Shown in pieces: positions 1 through 7,974 of a stretch of 55,856 nucleotides of DNA. The DNA is from Lachnospiraceae bacterium (lineage in GTDB: Bacteria; Bacillota; Clostridia; Lachnospirales; Lachnospiraceae): assembly GCA_017461045.1 (NCBI GenBank), contig JAFTZJ010000026.1, positions 1 through 55,856 on the forward strand, read 5' to 3'. How positions within the stretch are numbered: the first letter of the stretch is position 1; every line of letters starts with the position of its first letter. Below the pieces are notes generated by a model. That model worked only from the letters and a program-made list of their open reading frames with translations. It had not been told where the DNA came from and did no database searches. The position numbers were made by a program, and so were the translations under genes.

Positions 1-36
1 GTTTAAGCGTTCCTTTAAATGGTTTCTTTTACTCAT
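1..36 (-). CDS. N-terminus of an unknown protein, cut by the window edge
   Basis: Only the first 12 codons lie in the window; the product begins MSKRNHLKERLN. An ATG sits behind a good AAAGGAG ribosome binding site and a promoter at 89-117, so the start is credible. The basic, hydrophilic N-terminus does not resemble lumazine synthase, which would be the expected next gene after ribBA. No function can be assigned. Confidence 0.6.
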   Translation of the reverse strand, partial: MSKRNHLKERLN

Positions 37-88
37 GTTATAAAATCTCCTTTGTTTTCTGATGTATTAAGTCGCCAAACTCATATAC

Positions 89-117
89 ATCATACGGGGA
101 GATTTTATTTTTTTCAA
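89..117 (-). promoter_or_regulatory. Sigma-A-type promoter for the left-edge gene
   Basis: On the minus strand TTGAAA (112-117) and TATGAT (89-94) are separated by 17 bases. The predicted start of transcription is near 82, about 45 bases before the ATG at 36. This suggests the left-edge gene has its own promoter and is not simply the last gene of the riboflavin operon. Confidence 0.6.
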
Positions 118-153
118 ATTTCATGTTCTATAGGAATGCTTATTTTGCAAGAA

Positions 154-1359
154 TTATAAATGAGAGAAAATGTGTCCCATTTTTTCTTCTTTTGTTTTCA
201 TGTAAAATGCATCATACTTTTGTACCGGAACTTCAATCGGTACCCGTTCTTTAATCTTGAGACCATATCCGTCCAAACCGTAAATCTTGCTTGGGTTATT
301 GGTAAGAAGTCGTAATTCCTTGATTCCCAAATCCCGAAGAATCTGAGCTCCCAACCAGTACTCCCGTAAGTCCGGAGCAAAGCCTAAATCTAAATTGGCT
401 TCTACGGTGTCGCGGCCTTTTTCCTGTAATTCATAAGCCTTCAGTTTGTTAATTAACCCAATGCCTCGGCCTTCCTGACGCATATAGAGTAACACTCCTC
501 GGCCTTCTTTTTCGATTTGACGCATAGCATTTGCTAATTGTTGTCCGCAATCGCATCGTAAGGAACCGAATACGTCGCCGGTCAGACATTCGGAATGAAC
601 CCGGCAAAGTACATTCATGCCATCGCCGATGTCTCCCTTGACTAATGCGATGTGATGTTCTCCGGTAATGTCGCTGACATAGCCATAAGCCTTAAAGGTA
701 CCGAACTCGGTTGGCAGATTTACTTCTGCTTCCCGTACCACATGCTTTTCCTGAAGGCGGCAATAATCCTGTAAATCCTTAATGGTAATAAAAGCAATAT
801 TGTATTCTTTGGCAATTTCGATTAACTCCGGTGTCCGCATCATGTGTCCGTCTTCGGCCATGATTTCACAGCAAAGACCGCAAGGCTTTAATCCTGCCAG
901 GCGCATTAAATCAACGGTTGCTTCTGTGTGGCCATTTCGTACCAACACACCGCCTGCCTTGGCTACCAGTGGGAACATGTGTCCCGGTCTTCGAAAGTCA
1001 TTTGGTTTGGCATCCTCAGCAACTGCTTTCATAGCAGTGATGGAACGCTCATAAGCAGAGATTCCGGTGGTAGTATCTACGTGGTCGATACTAACTGTAA
1101 ATGCGGTGCAATGATTGTCCGTATTTTCGGAAACCATCTGTGGAACGTTTAATTTGTCCGCCAGTTCTTTGGACATAGGCATACAGATTAGACCTTTTCC
1201 GTGAACGGCCATAAAATTAATGTTTTCACCGGTAGCAAATTCAGCTGCACAGATGAAGTCGCCTTCGTTTTCGCGGTCCGGATCATCTGTACAAAGAATG
1301 ATTTTCCCGGCACGTAATTCTTCTAATGCATGCTCTATGGTTGAAAATTCAAAATCCAT
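154..1359 (-). CDS. ribBA: Bifunctional 3,4-dihydroxy-2-butanone-4-phosphate synthase / GTP cyclohydrolase II
   Basis: This cytoplasmic enzyme supplies both precursors of riboflavin: the four-carbon unit from ribulose 5-phosphate (N-terminal half) and the pyrimidine precursor from GTP (C-terminal half). Residues 25-34 read [10 protein letters not shown], the acidic metal-binding loop of RibB. Around residues 255-270 the pattern [14 protein letters not shown] gives the three zinc cysteines of RibA, followed by an RQEGRGIGL-type substrate loop. The length of 401 residues is normal for the fusion. The ATG follows AAGGAGGAATCAAC. It is the last recognisable gene of the FMN-riboswitch operon, 72 bases after ribE. 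Expression should fall when FMN is high. Confidence 0.97.
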   Translation of the reverse strand: MDFEFSTIEHALEELRAGKIILCTDDPDRENEGDFICAAEFATGENINFMAVHGKGLICMPMSKELADKLNVPQMVSENTDNHCTAFTVSIDHVDTTTGISAYERSITAMKAVAEDAKPNDFRRPGHMFPLVAKAGGVLVRNGHTEATVDLMRLAGLKPCGLCCEIMAEDGHMMRTPELIEIAKEYNIAFITIKDLQDYCRLQEKHVVREAEVNLPTEFGTFKAYGYVSDITGEHHIALVKGDIGDGMNVLCRVHSECLTGDVFGSLRCDCGQQLANAMRQIEKEGRGVLLYMRQEGRGIGLINKLKAYELQEKGRDTVEANLDLGFAPDLREYWLGAQILRDLGIKELRLLTNNPSKIYGLDGYGLKIKERVPIEVPVQKYDAFYMKTKEEKMGHIFSHL

Positions 1360-1431
1360 GTTGATTCCTCCTTGTTGTATTTGAATTCATATTAGCTAAG
1401 TTATTGTTTTCCAATCGTTTGAACTTTCCGG

Positions 1432-2106
1432 TTAAAATCCGTGTTCCCGCAGAAAGTCCATGGTAATGCCTCCGGATGCAGCGGAAGCAGGAGTGGATTC
1501 TGTAGAAGGATTTCCGCTGTAAGGAAGTAATAACTTCTCAACGTATTTTCCAACAACATCATTTTCCAGATTTACCACATCTCCCGGTCGGCTTTTTAAC
1601 AGAGTGGTTTCCTCGCCGGTATGCGGAATAATAGAAACCTTAAATACAGAGTCATCCACGTAAGCAACGGTCAGGCTGATGCCGTCAATGGCAATGGAAC
1701 CTTTGTTGACAATTAAGTGGAGAATGGACGCCGGAGCTTGAATGGTTACCCAAACGGCGTTCCCTTCCGGTTCTAAGGCTTGAATGGTTCCGGTTCCGTC
1801 AATGTGACCGCTGACAATGTGACCACCGAAGCGGCCATTTGCCGCCATGGCTCGTTCCAGATTCACACTGGCACCTATAGGCAGGCTGCCCAAATTGGTT
1901 TTGCGTAAGGTCTCGGCCATAACATCTGCAACGAAGCTGTCTCCTTGCAATTTTGTAACGGTTAAGCATACGCCGTTAACGGCAATACTGTCTCCGATAT
2001 TCGTACCTTCCAGTACCTTTTTTGCTTTTATTTCTATGAAACCGGAGGTCTGATGACCAATAATTTTCTTCACTGTACCGGTTTCTTCTATGATACCTGT
2101 AAACAT
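1432..2106 (-). CDS. ribE: Riboflavin synthase, alpha subunit
   Basis: Catalyses dismutation of two 6,7-dimethyl-8-ribityllumazine molecules to riboflavin plus the pyrimidine precursor. It begins with the diagnostic MFTGIIEETG and contains two lumazine-binding repeats, each with an NGVCLTV/DGISLTV-type strand (about residues 45 and 140). The 224-residue length is family-typical, with a slightly extended C-terminal tail. The start ATG follows AAAGGAG. It lies 17 bases after ribD and upstream of ribBA, so it is part of the riboflavin operon. The C-terminal 25 residues are low-complexity Ser/Ala/Thr followed by a short amphipathic end. Confidence 0.96.
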   Translation of the reverse strand: MFTGIIEETGTVKKIIGHQTSGFIEIKAKKVLEGTNIGDSIAVNGVCLTVTKLQGDSFVADVMAETLRKTNLGSLPIGASVNLERAMAANGRFGGHIVSGHIDGTGTIQALEPEGNAVWVTIQAPASILHLIVNKGSIAIDGISLTVAYVDDSVFKVSIIPHTGEETTLLKSRPGDVVNLENDVVGKYVEKLLLPYSGNPSTESTPASAASGGITMDFLREHGF

Positions 2107-2123
2107 AGGGATGTATACTCCTT

Positions 2124-3209
2124 TCAGTCACAATCATACTCAATTAATACGTCTGTACCAAAGGTCTGTACCTTTGGGTTGGTAAGCTTCAGGCTTTCGG
2201 CAACGGTTTCTATGCCTGCACCACTGACTGGTGTATATTCATTGACGCCGCCGAATATTTGAGCTCCCACATATGCATATACATGATGTACCTGCTTTTC
2301 TTTTACAAAAGCGGCATTGATGCGTCCGCCACCTTCCACTAGGATGCCGTCAATGTCCTGTTGCCCAAGCTTGGTTAATAAATCCGTTATATCGATGGTT
2401 CCGTTAGCTTCCTTTACGAACAGAACCTGTACACCTTTGGCTTCTAAAGTGGCCTGCTTTCCTTGAGGATCATCAATACAGGCAACAATTACCGGTGCTT
2501 GATTGGTTGAGTTACATAACTGACAATCGATTGGTATGCGCAAATGACTGTCGCAAACAATTCGTACCGGATTTCTGCCCTCCGGAAGACGGCAGGTAAG
2601 CAACGGATTGTCTTGCAAAACTGTGCCGATTCCAACCAGAATTCCTTTGTAGTAATTCCGTAGCTGATGCACATGGTTTCTTGCAACCTCTCCGGTAATC
2701 CATTGGGATTCTCCGGAATTCACTGCAATTTTTCCGTCGGCAGTCATAGCATATTTTAATGCAACGTATGGCATTTTATTCTGAATGTAATGGAAGAAAA
2801 CCGGATTCAGAGTATCGCATTCCTCTCGCAAGAAGTTTTCTTCAACTTCAATTCCGGCTTCCCGCAGAAGCTTTGCTCCTTTGCCGGCAACCTTTGGATT
2901 CGGGTCTCTGGAACCGATTACCACCTTGGCCAGCTTATTTTCAATGATGGCTTCTGTGCATGGTGGAGTTTTGCCATAATGGCAACAAGGCTCCAAGGTG
3001 ACGTAAATGGTTGCACCCTCCGGGGATTCCGTACAATTTGCCAAGGCATTTCGCTCCGCGTGTAGCCCACCAATATATTGGTGATAGCCTTCGCCGATGA
3101 TTTTATCATTTTTAACAACCACCGCGCCAACCATGGGATTCGGATTGGTTTTACCTGCTGCCAGAGTGGCAAGCTCTATGGCGCGCCGCATGTAACGTTG
3201 GTTACTCAT
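2124..3209 (-). CDS. ribD: Bifunctional diaminohydroxyphosphoribosylaminopyrimidine deaminase / uracil reductase
   Basis: Performs the second and third steps of the pyrimidine branch of riboflavin synthesis. The N-terminal cytidine-deaminase-like domain has the zinc and proton-shuttle motif HAERNAL (about residues 50-56) and PCCHYGKTPPC (about 74-84). The C-terminal reductase domain has the ALKYAMTADGK start, a WITG segment and an LVEGGG motif that fits NADPH binding. The length of 361 residues is normal. Its ATG overlaps the stop codon of the upstream hydrolase by 4 bases, so the two are probably translationally coupled. Confidence 0.96.
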   Translation of the reverse strand: MSNQRYMRRAIELATLAAGKTNPNPMVGAVVVKNDKIIGEGYHQYIGGLHAERNALANCTESPEGATIYVTLEPCCHYGKTPPCTEAIIENKLAKVVIGSRDPNPKVAGKGAKLLREAGIEVEENFLREECDTLNPVFFHYIQNKMPYVALKYAMTADGKIAVNSGESQWITGEVARNHVHQLRNYYKGILVGIGTVLQDNPLLTCRLPEGRNPVRIVCDSHLRIPIDCQLCNSTNQAPVIVACIDDPQGKQATLEAKGVQVLFVKEANGTIDITDLLTKLGQQDIDGILVEGGGRINAAFVKEKQVHHVYAYVGAQIFGGVNEYTPVSGAGIETVAESLKLTNPKVQTFGTDVLIEYDCD

Positions 3210-3787
3210 AGCCAGCCCTCCTTTGAATTGGCTTCTGAAATGGATTCTATATAATTCTTTGTGTGGTGCATGATTACCGAGAGATGTTTAATATCATCTA
3301 AAACATTGCAGGTTTCCAGGGAATGGTTTCCCTGCTCTGTAATATAGAGCGGAAGTCCCAGCTTTTCGCAACCTTGCTTCAAAATTTCCATATTCGCAAA
3401 GGGGTCTGAAGTGCCGGTAAATACAATTCCTTCCTGCTTCATATAGTCTAAGGATTCTGTAACCGGTGTATAGTAAATGTTATGAGCAGTCAAGTGGTGT
3501 TTTCTTGCAAAAGTCGGAGCAACTGCTGTTCCAAGGCTTTTGGAAATGAATAAAAGCTCCTCGTATTTTGAAAAATCTATATCCTGCAATTCTGTTTCAA
3601 TCTGAACCAAGGCACTGTCAAAGGCCTGTTGCATTTCTTCCCGGGTACCCCGAAAGGTTCCTTTTGATGAGCCATAGGTTAATTCACGAACTTCAAATCC
3701 GTATTCCTTGGCAAGCTTCTTGCTATAATATAAAAGTGGCTTGTCGGTATGATATCCCACACCCGGAAAAATAACGGCTAATTTCAT
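3206..3787 (-). CDS. Alpha/beta-hydrolase-like protein, first gene of the riboflavin operon
   Basis: A 193-residue single-domain protein with the layout of small alpha/beta hydrolases of the dienelactone-hydrolase/Tex30 type. A beta strand and oxyanion-type FPGVGYH occur at residues 7-13. A nucleophile-elbow-like ISKSLGT (Ser84) follows LLF, then TGTSDPF (Asp128) and QGNHSLE (His155), giving a plausible Ser-Asp-His triad in the right order. The elbow is S-K-S-L-G rather than the usual G-x-S-x-G. There is no signal peptide, so it is cytoplasmic. It directly follows the FMN riboswitch and overlaps ribD by 4 bases. Its substrate is unknown; co-regulation suggests a flavin-related role, but this is inference. 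Confidence 0.7.
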   Translation of the reverse strand: MKLAVIFPGVGYHTDKPLLYYSKKLAKEYGFEVRELTYGSSKGTFRGTREEMQQAFDSALVQIETELQDIDFSKYEELLFISKSLGTAVAPTFARKHHLTAHNIYYTPVTESLDYMKQEGIVFTGTSDPFANMEILKQGCEKLGLPLYITEQGNHSLETCNVLDDIKHLSVIMHHTKNYIESISEANSKEGWL

Positions 3788-3856
3788 AAAGAACCTCCTT
3801 GCGTGTAAATTCTGTCATATGGGCAATTGTCGGAACAATAGAATTCTGACGAAACT

Positions 3857-3885
3857 AAAAAATGCCCTGAATTCTTTCAGGGCAT
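3857..3885 (-). terminator. Intrinsic terminator of the FMN riboswitch (expression platform)
   Basis: On the minus strand a 9-bp GC-rich stem (arms 3877-3885 and 3862-3870, ATGCCCTGA type) with a 6-base loop is followed by six T residues (3857-3862). It lies between the FMN aptamer and the first gene, where a transcription-attenuating terminator is expected. FMN binding should favour this hairpin and stop transcription. Confidence 0.85.
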
Positions 3886-3937
3886 GCGTCATACAAAAGA
3901 AAAACCGGAATACAAAGATTCCGAAGCACTTAGATTT

Positions 3938-4043
3938 CTTCTCACATCCAGACTATACTGTCGGCTTCGGAATTACACCGAATCATGCCTTGCGGCTCGC
4001 GGGCTGTACCGCCGGTAGGGAATTGCACCCTGCCCCGAAGAAT
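3938..4043 (-). promoter_or_regulatory. FMN riboswitch (RFN element)
   Basis: The minus strand carries the highly conserved RFN core: CTTCGGGGCAGGGTG near 4026-4040, AATTCCCTACCGGCGGT, then GCCCGCGAGCC, ATTCGGTGTAATTCCG and a closing AGTCTGGATG near 3945-3955. This matches the FMN aptamer family in order and spacing. It precedes a terminator and the riboflavin genes. The family turns off transcription or translation of flavin synthesis or transport genes when FMN is abundant. Confidence 0.96.
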
Positions 4044-4064
4044 TATTCATTTAATCTATTGCCT

Positions 4065-4093
4065 ATTGTACTCGTATGAAGATGGTTTTTCAA
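4065..4093 (-). promoter_or_regulatory. Promoter of the riboflavin operon
   Basis: On the minus strand TTGAAA (4088-4093) and TACAAT (4065-4070) are separated by 17 bases. Transcription would start near 4058, about 15 bases ahead of the FMN aptamer, which is the expected geometry. Confidence 0.75.
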
Positions 4094-4141
4094 GAACTTT
4101 TGTTATTTTTCCTTTTATAACGCAGTTTAGAATAATTTAAC

Positions 4142-4170
4142 TTGAATTTCTTAAGGTATTCCTCTATGAT
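4142..4170 (+). promoter_or_regulatory. Promoter for the yesL-like / lysA / cyclophilin / mltG genes
   Basis: TTGAAT (4142-4147), 17-base spacer, TATGAT (4165-4170). It lies about 63 bases upstream of the first start codon and points away from the riboflavin operon, so the two transcripts diverge from this gap. Confidence 0.65.
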
Positions 4171-4232
4171 ATACAAGGATGACAAACAGAAGTAGAATCG
4201 CTGTTGATTAGAAAATAGATTGGAGAATAGTT

Positions 4233-4991
4233 ATGTCAAATCATGGTACATTTGGAGAAAATAATCCGGTTTGGAGAGCCATAAGCCGTTTTGCGGATAT
4301 GATGGTAATCGGAATTATATTTTTGGTTTCGTGTCTTCCGATATTTACGATTGGTGCAGCACTGAGTGCATTTTATTACACCGCCATGGATTCCTTACGG
4401 AAGGAAGATGGATATATTTTCAAACGATATTTTCGTAGCTTTGCAAGCAATTTCAAAAAAGGAACTATTTTGTGGCTGATTATGTTAGTAATCGGTGGGA
4501 TTTTGGGATTGGATGTGTATTTCTGGGTAACAAATTCAGAAATGCAGATTGCAAGTGTAATGTTTGGAATCAGTATTATTTTAGCAGTTATATGGTTTAT
4601 GACCTTTGTTTTTGTGTTTCCATTGCAAGCCAGATTTGAAAATACAGTCGGTAAGACAATTCAAAATGCGTTCTTAATTGCAATCACACATTTGCCATTT
4701 ACCATCGCAACAATGATTTTGATTGTGGGATTGGCCTTTTTATGCTACATTTCGTGGTTAGCAGTTTTTGCTATGGTACTGTTTGGCGTGGGTGTAGTTG
4801 GTTATCTGTTAGTATATAATTATGAACGGTTATTTAAGAAATGTGGATTTATTGATGAAAATGATGGTAAAATTGAAAATGATGATTATGATTTCGAGAT
4901 AGAAGTTGATTATGAAGCATTGCATAATCAAAAGAATTCAGAGGCAGAAGAAAATATAGAAGAAGATGAGTCTGACGAAGACAATGAATAA
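4233..4991 (+). CDS. YesL family (DUF624) membrane protein
   Basis: A 252-residue integral membrane protein. The N-terminal pattern (W..ISRFADMMVIGIIFLVSCLPIFTIGAA.SAFYY) is typical of YesL/DUF624 proteins. Hydrophobic segments occur near residues 20-45, 78-100, 105-125, 145-165 and 170-195. The last 50 residues form a strongly acidic cytoplasmic tail (ENDD, EEDESDEDNE), longer than usual for the family. The ATG follows TTGGAGAATAGTT. In Bacillus, relatives sit near carbohydrate transporters; no transporter is adjacent here and the role is unknown. It is the first gene of a plus-strand cluster. Confidence 0.8.
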   Translation: MSNHGTFGENNPVWRAISRFADMMVIGIIFLVSCLPIFTIGAALSAFYYTAMDSLRKEDGYIFKRYFRSFASNFKKGTILWLIMLVIGGILGLDVYFWVTNSEMQIASVMFGISIILAVIWFMTFVFVFPLQARFENTVGKTIQNAFLIAITHLPFTIATMILIVGLAFLCYISWLAVFAMVLFGVGVVGYLLVYNYERLFKKCGFIDENDGKIENDDYDFEIEVDYEALHNQKNSEAEENIEEDESDEDNE

Positions 4992-5040
4992 AGAGAATTC
5001 GTAATGGTGTCCAATTGATATACAGGAGATGAAGAGTGAT

Positions 5041-6291
5041 ATGATTAAGAAACCATTTGTAACAAAAACACAATTAGATGCGATTGTAAAGCAGTATCCA
5101 ACGCCGTTTCATTTGTATGATGAAAAGGGGATTCGGGAGAATGCCAGAAAGCTAAAGCAGGCATTCGCATGGAATCCGGGATTTAAGGAATATTTTGCGG
5201 TAAAGGCAACACCGAATCCGGCAATTTTGAAGGTTTTGCAGGAGGAAGGTTGCGGTGTAGATTGCTCCTCTTTGACAGAACTTATGATGTCTGAACGTTG
5301 CGGATTTCGTGGAGATGAGATAATGTTTTCATCCAACGAAACACCGGCAGAGGAATATATCAAGGCAAGTCAGTTAGATGCAACCATTAATCTGGATGAT
5401 ATTACCCATATTGATTTCTTGCAGGAATGTGTAGGAATTCCGAAGAAGATTAGCTGTCGTTTTAATCCGGGTGGCGTGTTCTCCTTGGGAACCGACATTA
5501 TGGATAATCCGGGAGATGCGAAGTATGGCATGACCAAGGAACAGTTAATGGAGGCATATTCCAGATTGAAGGAATTGGGTGTGGAAACCTTCGGTATGCA
5601 TGCGTTCTTAGCAAGTAATACCGTAACCAATGAATACTATCCGACGTTAGCTAAGATCTTGTTTGAATTAGCAGTTGAGATCAAAGAACAGACCGGCGTG
5701 CAGTTGAACTTTATTAACTTGTCCGGCGGCGTGGGTGTTCCGTATACACCGGATAAGGAGCCGAATGATATTTTGGCAATCGGTGAAGGTGTGCACAAGG
5801 TATATGATGAGGTGCTGGTACCTGCCGGAATGGGAGATGTAAAGATTTTCACAGAATTGGGACGATTTATGTTGGCACCATACGGACACTTGATTGTGAA
5901 GGCTGTTCACGAAAAACACACATATAAGGAGTATATTGGAGTAGATGCATGTGCAGTAAACCTTATGCGCCCTGCCATGTATGGTGCTTACCATCACATC
6001 ACGGTTATGGGAAAAGAAGATGCGACCTGCGACCATGTATATGATGTAGTTGGCTCTTTGTGTGAGAACAATGATAAGTTTGCAATTGACCGTAACTTGC
6101 CGAAGATTGACAAGGGTGATTTACTTGTAATTCATGACACAGGTGCTCATGGCTTTGCAATGGGATATAATTATAATGGTAAGTTAAAGTCTGCAGAGCT
6201 TCTGCTACAGGAGGATGGCTCTGTACGAATGATTCGCCGGGCAGAGACGCCGGAGGATTACTTTGCAACATTAGAAGGATTTTGGGAATAA
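5041..6291 (+). CDS. lysA: Diaminopimelate decarboxylase-like PLP enzyme
   Basis: A fold-III PLP decarboxylase of 416 residues, probably the last step of lysine synthesis. YFAVKAT carries the PLP lysine (about residue 55), LSGGVGVPY is the glycine-rich phosphate-binding loop, and GSLCENNDKFAIDRNLP matches the CES-D...LP substrate motif of LysA, with N replacing S. HDTGAHGFAMGYNYNG contains the conserved Tyr near the C-terminus. The usual EPGR is ELGR here. I chose ATG 5041 because an upstream ATG at 5029 directly abuts the AGGAG ribosome binding site at 5024-5028 with no spacing. Another fold-III amino acid decarboxylase specificity is possible. Confidence 0.8.
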   Translation: MIKKPFVTKTQLDAIVKQYPTPFHLYDEKGIRENARKLKQAFAWNPGFKEYFAVKATPNPAILKVLQEEGCGVDCSSLTELMMSERCGFRGDEIMFSSNETPAEEYIKASQLDATINLDDITHIDFLQECVGIPKKISCRFNPGGVFSLGTDIMDNPGDAKYGMTKEQLMEAYSRLKELGVETFGMHAFLASNTVTNEYYPTLAKILFELAVEIKEQTGVQLNFINLSGGVGVPYTPDKEPNDILAIGEGVHKVYDEVLVPAGMGDVKIFTELGRFMLAPYGHLIVKAVHEKHTYKEYIGVDACAVNLMRPAMYGAYHHITVMGKEDATCDHVYDVVGSLCENNDKFAIDRNLPKIDKGDLLVIHDTGAHGFAMGYNYNGKLKSAELLLQEDGSVRMIRRAETPEDYFATLEGFWE

Positions 6292-6306
6292 TAGGAGGAA
6301 AATAAA

Positions 6307-6825
6307 ATGGCAAATCCAGTAGTAACAATCACAATGGAAAATGGTGACGTAATGAAGGCGGAGTTATATCCGGAAATTGCACCGATTTCTGTAAACAATT
6401 TTATCTCGTTAATTAAGAAGGGCTACTATGATGGTTTGATTTTCCATCGTGTAATCAGTGGCTTTATGATTCAGGGCGGATGTCCGGAAGGAATTGGTAC
6501 CGGTGGTCCTGGTTACAGCATTAAGGGTGAGTTCACCATGAACGGCGTAGCAAATGACTTAAAGCATACAGAAGGTGTATTGTCTATGGCACGTGCTATG
6601 CATCCGGATTCAGCAGGTTCTCAGTTCTTTATCATGCACAAGACATCACCACATTTGGATGGTTCTTACGCAGCATTTGGTAAAATCATTGAGGGTATGG
6701 ATGTTGTAAATAAGATTGCAGAGACCAGAACCGATTATTCTGACCGTCCGGTAGAAGACCAGAGAATGAAAACCGTTACCGTAGATACCTTTGGTGTGGA
6801 GTATCCGGAACCGGAAAAAATGTAA
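6307..6825 (+). CDS. Cyclophilin-type peptidyl-prolyl cis-trans isomerase
   Basis: Catalyses proline isomerisation during protein folding. The 172-residue single domain has IFHRVISGFMIQGG (catalytic Arg48, Gln55), GSQFFI and LDGSYAAFGKIIEGMDVV, all canonical cyclophilin motifs. No signal peptide is present, so it acts in the cytoplasm. The start follows AGGAGG with an 8-base spacer. It sits 15 bases after the LysA-like gene and ahead of mltG. Confidence 0.95.
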   Translation: MANPVVTITMENGDVMKAELYPEIAPISVNNFISLIKKGYYDGLIFHRVISGFMIQGGCPEGIGTGGPGYSIKGEFTMNGVANDLKHTEGVLSMARAMHPDSAGSQFFIMHKTSPHLDGSYAAFGKIIEGMDVVNKIAETRTDYSDRPVEDQRMKTVTVDTFGVEYPEPEKM

Positions 6826-6870
6826 GTAAACAAGGAAACAGATGAATTCGTATAAGCAAAGGTGGTACAA

Positions 6871-7914
6871 ATGAAGAATCCAAAACCATTAATTGTCATA
6901 TCCGTTATCTTAGTTGTAATTCTTGCAAGTATGATTTATGGATATAGTCAATATAAGATTTATCAGGATGAATACCAGGGAATGGAAACCACAGCAGGAG
7001 AAGATGTGGTGATTGTAGTTCCGGAAGGGGCGACAACCAAGCAGATAGCACAGATTTTGAAGGATAACGGCTTGATTCAGTTTCCGTCTGCATTCGTAAA
7101 GCGTGTAAAGGAATCTGAATACCGTGGTTTATTACAACCGGGTGAATTCACTTTGAATACCGGTATGAATACATGGGAAATGATTGAAATACTGGGCTAT
7201 GTTGCACCGGCAAAAACAGTGGTTGCAACGGTAACGTTCCCGGAAGGATTTTCCATTGAGCAGATGGCGGCAAGAGTAGAAGCAGAAGGAATCTTTACAG
7301 CTGATGAATTTTTGGCTGCTGTAGAAGAAGACACATATACTTATGACTTCTTAGAAAGTATTCCGGAAGGAACAACCATTAAATATCGTTTACAGGGCTT
7401 CTTATTCCCGGCAACCTATGACATCTATGATGATACAACTGCTCATGATTTGGTTGATATGATGTTGCAGAAGTTTGACCAGGTATATTCGGAAGAAATG
7501 CGAGCTCAGGCTACTACAATGGGCTATTCTGCATTTGAATTGGTGAATCGTGCTTCGATTGTAGAACGGGAAGCAAAATTAGATGAAGAGCGTCCAATCA
7601 TTGCAGGCGTTATCAATAACCGTTTGGATCAGGGAATGATGCTTCAAATGTGTCCGACAGTATTATATCCGGTTACAGACGGAATGTATGATAAGGGCGA
7701 AGTAACCTATGATGATTTGGAAGTAGTTTCAGCATATAATACCTATAAGAACACAGGGCTTCCGGTTGGACCGATTTGTAGTCCGGGTGAGACTTCCTTA
7801 CGGGCGGTCTTATATCCACAGGAACATACCTACTTGTATTATCATGTAGAAAACGAAGAAACCGGTAGTCATATCTTTACAGAGACTTATGAAGAACATG
7901 TAATTACACAGTAA
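6871..7914 (+). CDS. mltG: Endolytic murein transglycosylase MltG (YceG family)
   Basis: A membrane-anchored lytic transglycosylase that cuts nascent glycan strands and so limits their length. Residues 7-25 are a single N-terminal membrane anchor with the catalytic part outside. A LysM-like segment (VIVVPEGATTKQIAQILKD) precedes the YceG domain, which has the catalytic Glu in ASIVERE, then GVINNRL and the C-terminal NTY...GLPVGPICSPG motif. I chose ATG 6871 because AAAGGTGG at 6858-6865 is a ribosome binding site that would lie inside the coding region if the GTG at 6862 were used. The length of 347 residues is normal. Confidence 0.94.
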   Translation: MKNPKPLIVISVILVVILASMIYGYSQYKIYQDEYQGMETTAGEDVVIVVPEGATTKQIAQILKDNGLIQFPSAFVKRVKESEYRGLLQPGEFTLNTGMNTWEMIEILGYVAPAKTVVATVTFPEGFSIEQMAARVEAEGIFTADEFLAAVEEDTYTYDFLESIPEGTTIKYRLQGFLFPATYDIYDDTTAHDLVDMMLQKFDQVYSEEMRAQATTMGYSAFELVNRASIVEREAKLDEERPIIAGVINNRLDQGMMLQMCPTVLYPVTDGMYDKGEVTYDDLEVVSAYNTYKNTGLPVGPICSPGETSLRAVLYPQEHTYLYYHVENEETGSHIFTETYEEHVITQ

Positions 7915-7924
7915 TTGTTAGAAA

Positions 7925-7972
7925 TAAAAAAGGGTTGTTGCACTGATTAATTCGTGTAACAACCCCTTTTTT
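7925..7972. terminator. Bidirectional intrinsic terminator
   Basis: A 12-bp stem (7932-7943 with 7954-7965, one G-U) is flanked by A-rich sequence on the left and six T residues on the right (7967-7972). It can stop mltG transcription on the plus strand and the anti-sigma gene on the minus strand. Confidence 0.9.
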
Positions 7973-7974
7973 AG

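Noticed and set aside
3819-4079. An 86-codon plus-strand frame across the FMN leader
   Set aside because: It covers the FMN riboswitch and terminator on the other strand and has no homology pattern or good start site.
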